Shown here: positions 57,761-64,000 of the stretch, in pieces
Position numbering within the stretch: the stretch's first letter is position 1
Layout of the letters: each line of letters starts with the position of its first letter
NCBI GenBank assembly: GCA_022818135.1
Contig: JAFMSR010000019.1
Span: 35,027,723-35,091,722 of the forward strand
Source: Saxidomus purpurata
Taxonomy: Eukaryota; Mollusca; Bivalvia; Venerida; Veneridae
DNA: 64,000 nt
Direction: 5' to 3'
Program-made: the position numbers and the translations under genes
The notes under the pieces: generated by a model
What the model was told of the DNA's origin: nothing
What the model saw: the letters and a program-made list of their open reading frames with translations, nothing else
Databases searched by the model: none

Positions 57761-60700
57761 TTACAAATCAGATTTAATTCTAGATTCGAGTTTTGAAAGT
57801 TCTTGACGTATTTGTGCAGGCAAGTCATCACCAACTTGTTCTTCGAAGTATTTCCCAAGTTCCTTCACTTCCGTTTCCCAGAATTCCTTCGGAAGATGAA
57901 ATAAAGCGTCCATATCAACTTCCTGTTTCAGTCCAGATAAACCAATTGAGCCCGGCTTCGGAATGTAACCTACAGCTGATTTGAGGGCACAATCTTCACC
58001 GTCTATTCGGCGGAACATCCAGTCCAATATTCGGGCATTTTCGCCAAAACCTGGCCACAGAAATCCATTCGGGCCTTTTCTGAACCAGTTAACATGGAAG
58101 ATTTTTGGAAGTTTAACATTTTGTTTCTCCTGGAAACTAAGCCAGTGGTCCAAGTAGTGGCCAAAGTTGTAACCGAAGAATGGCCTCATGGCAAATGGAT
58201 CATGCATGATGACTTTCCCTGAGAAGAAATAATTCTGATTAAATACAAAATGTGCTTGTACAATCTTTGCATAACATTCTTACTTTTTGGGTCGGTTGAC
58301 ATAAACGTTCGAAGCCAAGTACAATATAGTATTGCTTGTTAACATTTACATAACTTCAAAACCAATCAACCATAGTAAACATTTTTGCTGTTCTGGGTTA
58401 AACGTCAGTTCCAACCGTATTTTAGTAATTTTTACAATCAGGCAGTTTAGCTAACAGTCTTTTCTTGGAAGATCCAGTACTAGAACCCTATTTTCCGTAA
58501 GAAACTGCCAACTTTCTCACATAAACAAACCTGGTCAGTAGCAGGGTTCGAACCCACGCCCGCTCTCAAACACTGAGAGGTTACAGTGATTTCAAGTCAG
58601 CGACTTAATCCACTCGACCGTGGAGGCGAAAGAAGAGACAAAAAAAAAAAATCCAAGACAAAAAATAAAAGAGGTGAACCTTTATGTTCGGCTGCTGCTG
58701 TCGCCTCGGATTTCAAAGAAGCGCCGACAAACACTCCATGCTGCCAGTCAAAAGCTTCGTAAACTAGGGGAACTCCCTCTGGGCGCCTCCCTCCAAATAT
58801 AATTCCCTCTATTGGTACCCCATCTGGGTCCTCCCAGTTTTCGTCAATTATGGGACACTGACCCGCTGGACTGCAGAATCTTGAGTTAGGATGCGCCGCG
58901 GGTTTTCCGTTATCTTTGGTCCAGTTTTCGGTACCGGTCCAGGACGTGATCGAAGCATTATCCGGAACATCGTCCTCCATTCCTTCCCAAAATACACCGC
59001 TGTCATTAGTGGACGCAACATTTGTAAATATAGTGTTCTTTAGCACAGTCCTCATGGCATTTGGATTCGTTTTCATAGAAGTGCCTAAAACAAAGAAATA
59101 GGGATCGTCATAACAGCTTGAAAAAAAAGAGCCAATTGACAGAAGCTTATTTTGCAGTAGACACATTGAGGTATACAGAAAGATGGCGTCGGGCCATTTC
59201 AAATTATTATATACATGTACATTGTATTTGGATTGAATTCCGCCGGAAGTTATGGACGCCCTTCACGTGGTTAATCTTTCAATACGTGTGTAAGTAACGG
59301 GCATAGAAACCTTTTTAACATGTCCACGAGGCTTTGAAAAAAACAGAAGAACGTTCATTTACCTGGAGCCACACCGAAGAAACCTGCCTCTGGGTTGATG
59401 GCACGAAGCTGACCATTTTTATCAAATCTCATCCACGCGATATCATCTCCAACGCACGTGACTTTGTATCCAGGCAACGCTGGTTCCATCATAGCTAGAT
59501 TGGTTTTACCACAGGCGCTTGGAAATGCGGCAGCAAAGTATTTTTTCTTTCCTTGTGGGTTTTCAACGCCCATTATCTACAAGAAGTAAATTGTCACTAC
59601 TAAACATTGCGGAATTGAACGCTTTATTTTCGCGACTACACGTAAAATATAAATATAGGTTCTATGGAACTACTTATTTGGTTAAGCTCGATCGTATACA
59701 TGTAATAAGTTTTCACTCTGGAAACTGTATCCCTGACTTGTCAGAGAGAAACCAACATTGTCATTAGAGAAAATCTCTACACTGTGTGTTGACATTTTTC
59801 AATAAACATCTATGTTCTTTTTTAATGCGCATATAGTTTTACTTATTATTTTAGTCAATTTCATACGCCAGTAGTTAAAAACAAACTCTGCACCGTTAGA
59901 ATCATCCTTACAGCCCGTTACATTATCTTACAGGCCTTTGCAACCGTACCCGGTTGTTCAAAACTCTAACCAGCTTTACGAAGCATGCATTTGTTTAAGT
60001 AAGTCTACTACTGCAGAAATATGACCCTCAGAGTTGACCGAATGTTACCTTAACAGCCAGTTAAAGTTTCGAACGGGGCTCATGGATACTGGTCAATTAG
60101 CCTTTAATTGAATACTCGAGCTTCAAAAGGGCTCGTACTTACAAGCATGTGCTCGGCGAACCATCCTTCCCGTCTGGCAAGAATAGAGCCAAGTCTGAGG
60201 GCGAAACACTTCTTGCCTAGCAACGAGTTCCCGCCGTAACCACTTCCGTATGAACAAATCTCATTTCTCTCTGGTAGGTGGGCGATTAGTGTATCCCTTG
60301 GGTTACAGGGCCAAGATGACATAGCACTTCCGGCTGTGTAAAAAGAAGTTCACATGTTTTACATAATAAGTGTGTGCAGGGTGAATATACATAAAACGCA
60401 ATAATAATCGTGAATGTGTACACACTTTCGTTGTTCTCAAAAAATATACAGATTTCTTGCAACAAAACATCTTGAACACTATAATCTGCAATTCTAAGCA
60501 AACTGTAAATATATGCTATTCGTGAAGATCTTAAATTCCGGGTTTACTTTAACCAACACATCCATCAGCGCTAATGTCCCAAAAATATCAATGTGTTTAC
60601 ATAACATGGAGTATAAAACGATTATCATACTGCAGCGAAGGCTTTATTATACAATGTAGTATGATGGATGAAGCACAAAGTTTGAGGTTTCGAACACTTT

Positions 60701-63700
60701 CATTGTGAGCATTAAACCACGGGTCTATATACCAAACATTTCCTTAACTGTTGGTCTTTTTGCCATATAATCATCAACTTTTTATAATACGCTAGTGCAA
60801 TGAATTGTTATGATTTAGAATTTGATGATTTTTTAATTCTTCAGTATGGAATGCTAAATGAATATACATGTAAGTTAAAATGGTCCCGTGACGTTCGTTA
60901 TATACGCAGTTTACTGTATATATCGTATTTTATATTTGCTATAAATATAATGGTTTTTACTTGAAATCTTTAATTTAGAGACACTACTTAAACTACCAGA
61001 CAGTTATATACTTCAGCGAATGTTTAATACAAAAAATATATGACTTCTTTAAAATAAATATAATCAGCCCAAAATAGTGTCAGTTATTAATGTGAGCTCT
61101 AAATTTGAAAAAAAAAAACAGGATATGCACAGATAATGCACATTTTATGAGGGATTTTGTCCACATTTGAAAGACTTCAATCAAAGGCCACATGCATTTC
61201 TGCATGATATGTGCATGTTTCAACTGCGCAATATTAAAAACGTGTTAAACGTTATTTTTCCTGTCATCTGATATTTAGGTAGGATTACATTGTTGGTAGT
61301 TCACAAGGCAATTTTCTATAAATAGCTAACTTACCACTGAGTCCTGGTGTAATTGGGCTGCCAACAGAGTGAAGACATTTAATGAAGTCACCGTCTTTCA
61401 GAGCGTCAAGGACGCGGGAACCAATCCGAGTCATTACCCGCATGCTGACAACAACATATGCTGAATCTGTGAGCTGGACACCAATCTTGGAGAGCGGGGA
61501 ACCAATTGGACCCATACTAAATGGTATGGCATACATTGTGCGACCTAAAAGAAAGTGGGCTTGTTAATACTTTTTTTCAAAATTCGGTAAAGATGCGTCA
61601 CGCACATATAACGGGATCATACGGCTTTGTCCGAACTTGTCGGAAATTGCCGAACAACTACGATTCAGGGTGCTGCTAAACATCTTTCTTTACGAACTAC
61701 AAACTGGTCTTTTTCTGCACTGGTTGTTGGTAGTGTACAAATGTAATAAAGTTATCAGGCAGAGATATTATATCATATATGATCGCATGTCATTTGCTGT
61801 AGGGCTTACATGTGATAAAGCAGGGGTGTAAATTCGACATACCTCGCATACATCCGGGAAATCTCAGGTCAAGCGCTGACTCTATTTCTGTTGGCGACAT
61901 CCAGTTTGCCAGTGTTCCTTTCACACCTGGTTTTGTTCTTGGCACAGTGTCATGTTTCTCTTGCGTAGATATAAATGTTCGACTCTCCACACGTGCAACA
62001 TCAGCCGTGTCAGTTGTTGCCAACCAGCTGTGTAAATATAATATACAGAAAAATAAGAAATGTAGTAAGGTGCAATGTGCAATTCCGTGTGGTTTTAACT
62101 TTGAGATGAAAAATAACCATTCGGCGAAAATGATATAAGAGCTCTGCTCAGCTTATGGTCTACTATGAAGTGCCGTTTGCACCAAAATTCTCGAGTGAGC
62201 TTCTATTCGGAAATCCAAAATAAGTTTGTTGCCAAATTCGGTTCTCGCTGCGCCATTTGCACAAATTCCTCTAAATAATTATACAAATGGCGTACCATAG
62301 TTTGCTATCTTCGTCAGTTGAACCAGCCTTTTTGTTTAAATTATTGACATGAGCATCTACAGTAAATACAATGTTGAAAATGTACAGTTTCAGGCAGACA
62401 GGTTTTCTCGCCCTATTAAGTTATACTGCAGCCAAGCGATCGTGAAATACACATCAATATTTCATGATGTAGCAATATGTTCAAATGTTCAAAGCGTTCT
62501 GCTCTTTGCATCAAAGTAAAATGTATCAGGTTTTGCTATACACAAATCACAAGGTAGCGAGTTTTAATGACTATAAATGGTGCCATAAAATGATAAAGTA
62601 TACTTTTAGAACATCATAATATTATTTATACTCGTGTAACAACCTGAGATATTACAAAACAAATGTACGAAATTGCGTGCAAGCCGGGTAATAGTCAAGC
62701 CGGGTAATAGTCCTCTTTCTACGTAAGTAAAGAACACCACGCCATTTTCAAAAAAAAAACTGAATTGTTTACTACTTTCTAAGAATTCATTACAAAGTCT
62801 GCATTATATTTTTCACTGTCCGTTTCACTGTGGCGCTAGTCCGTGACTTCCATAACTAAACTTAGTCTTGTTATTTAGTCAGTTGACCATATTTAGGCGT
62901 AAAACCCTCGACTTATTTGACACAATCTTAGGAAATATTAAGTACTTTCGTATTTAGGTAGATATTTCAACTGTACCGGCCGGTTAGACTGCCCGTCACA
63001 AATTGTAAACAATTTTAGATATACCTTTCCTGACTTCTCGGAATTTCAGAAAAGTGCAAGTTTACTATTTGTGTGAGTGTTCGAATAACAGTCCTTTAAC
63101 AAATCGTAACAAATATTAGAAGTACAAAATTTTCTTTGTCGAGAGTTATGGTTCCTGTTCATTAACTGTTGTACTCTGGCGTCATATGTAAGTTCCCCTT
63201 GTATTTATTGTATCATACACATGAACAAATATTCCGAATTTTGGAAGGATACCGTGTCGACCCAAAAGATAATGGACAAGGGCATTGCCGCAGAAACAAA
63301 AATATACATATATCAACGCTCCCCTTACCTGACAAAATAATTACAGAAAAAGAACGACTGCACACATTTAGCGGGAACGACTTGCCCGGATGTAGCTTTC
63401 TAGTACGCCCACCGGCTTAACGCAAACCATCTTTATATCAGTGTACAAAAAATTTGGGCAGCATAAAAAGTTTTAGCCCTTACCAGTTTTCGTATTTTCT
63501 CAACGGCTTTATTGTCCCATCTCTCTGTAGTAGGTAGTGCAACAGTTCCTTCTCTTTTTCGGAGCCATCACAGATATGTATCGCGTCCGGCTGACAGACT
63601 TTAGCATTCTCCTCAACAAAGTACCGGACACGGGATGATAGTTTGTTAAGATTGCCGTATAGTATGGTTAAGGGTTTCGGCCGTTCAATCATGCCAGCCA

Positions 63701-63744
63701 ATTTCTCAGACTTCGCTGCTTCATTTAGAAAATGCGACGCAAAC
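57761..63744 (-). CDS. PCK: Phosphoenolpyruvate carboxykinase (GTP), 5' end beyond window
   Basis: Converts oxaloacetate + GTP to phosphoenolpyruvate + GDP + CO2 (gluconeogenesis; in bivalves also the anaerobic succinate route). Exons: 63744-63484, 62027-61843, 61544-61335, 60333-60143, 59576-59363, 59084-58680, 58218-57761. All joins are GT-AG and in phase; 640 codons visible before TAA. Landmarks: [47 protein letters not shown] block ([15 protein letters not shown]), P-loop FPSACGKTN (about 59525-59500), VGDDIAWM (about 59453-59430), [43 protein letters not shown]. Length and all GTP/metal/substrate blocks fit the family. The visible N terminus ([14 protein letters not shown]) starts earlier than the human cytosolic form, and at least one more exon lies past 63744. 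Cytosolic or mitochondrial form is not decided. Confidence 0.97.
58440..58628 (-). repeat. SINE family B copy with clear tRNA-Ser-like head
   Basis: The reverse strand reads GGTCGAGTGGATTAAGTCGC, TGACTTGAAATCA (anticodon-arm-like, TGA), a long variable region, then GGGTTCGAACCC, followed by TGTGAGAAAGTTGGCAGTTT. The arrangement matches a class II tRNA-Ser(TGA). It lies in a carboxykinase intron, about 50 bp from the donor of the 59084-58680 exon. Confidence 0.75.
59590..60100. other. Carboxykinase intron, unannotated sequence
   Basis: Intronic, AT-rich, with no repeat recognised. The larger introns at 60340-61330 and 62030-63480 likewise show no further exon or clear repeat. Confidence 0.4.
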
Positions 63745-64000
63745 CTGAAAAAAGAGTATTTTTTTCCTAAATAATTATAAGAAAATCATGTTGTAAAGTT
63801 TGTATGTACTGTACCTTAGCTGAATTTTTTAAACTAAAGACATATGCATGAAGTATAACGTATCTCTGGACGTATGTAGTATACCTGTTTATAAAAAAAA
63901 ATATCTCAATGAAAACCAGGCTATTTTCAAACATACGGACGGCATTTTATGAAATCATGTTCACACACATAAAGTAAAGAGAGTCGGTCAGAAATGTCTT

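Overview
The window looks like nuclear DNA of a mollusc, most likely a bivalve (inference). It is AT-rich, the genes are animal genes with long GT-AG introns, and most of the non-coding DNA is dispersed and tandem repeats: tRNA-derived SINEs, short TIR elements, minisatellites and large hairpins.

Four host genes can be read exon by exon. (1) PSMB4, the proteasome beta-7 subunit, on +, eight exons from 12991 to 24833, complete, 254 aa. (2) A small secreted cysteine-rich protein with a C-terminal antistasin-like domain, on -, four exons from 28695 down to 27024, complete, 151 aa. (3) A Draper/MEGF/SREC-like receptor on -, 39811 down to 36454, with a signal peptide, an EGF-repeat ectodomain, one TM segment and a cytoplasmic tail with three Tyr-x-Asn motifs. 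Its reading frame is broken several times near the end of the large exon. (4) GTP-dependent phosphoenolpyruvate carboxykinase on -, seven exons from 63744 down to 57761, with the N-terminal exon(s) outside the window. The four are unrelated housekeeping, secreted, receptor and metabolic genes and show no functional clustering.

Mobile DNA by region. 1.3-6.6 kb: a decayed Mutator-like element (DTTF motif, SWIM zinc finger, Ulp1/C48-like peptidase remnant) split exactly at a TA dinucleotide by about 3.1 kb of head-to-head fold-back elements. 6.7-9.06 kb: a TA-flanked TIR element with ACGTTG-rich ends and exon/intron-like sequence inside. PSMB4 introns: SINEs, a Tigger-like MITE, a 1.49 kb hAT-like element, a 39-bp minisatellite, a 145-bp hairpin and a second minisatellite. 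29-36 kb: SINEs, TIR elements, a run of 159 T, a CA microsatellite repeat and hairpins.

The most striking object is at 44035-51347. It is a 7.3 kb element that is an almost perfect palindrome: two arms of about 3.59 kb around a 131-bp spacer. It lies inside a 29-bp minisatellite array and is flanked by a perfect 6-bp target duplication (CCAACC). Each arm carries the same compact outward-reading genes: a MYND-finger ORF, a basic ORF, and a C2H2-finger/acidic ORF. An inward-reading Cys/His-rich ORF lies further out. The 6-bp duplication and 5'-AG ends recall Polinton/Maverick elements, but no polymerase, integrase or capsid gene is visible. The host array (about 88 units on the right, about 6 on the left) is unusual in that its consensus unit holds a perfect 7-bp stem hairpin.
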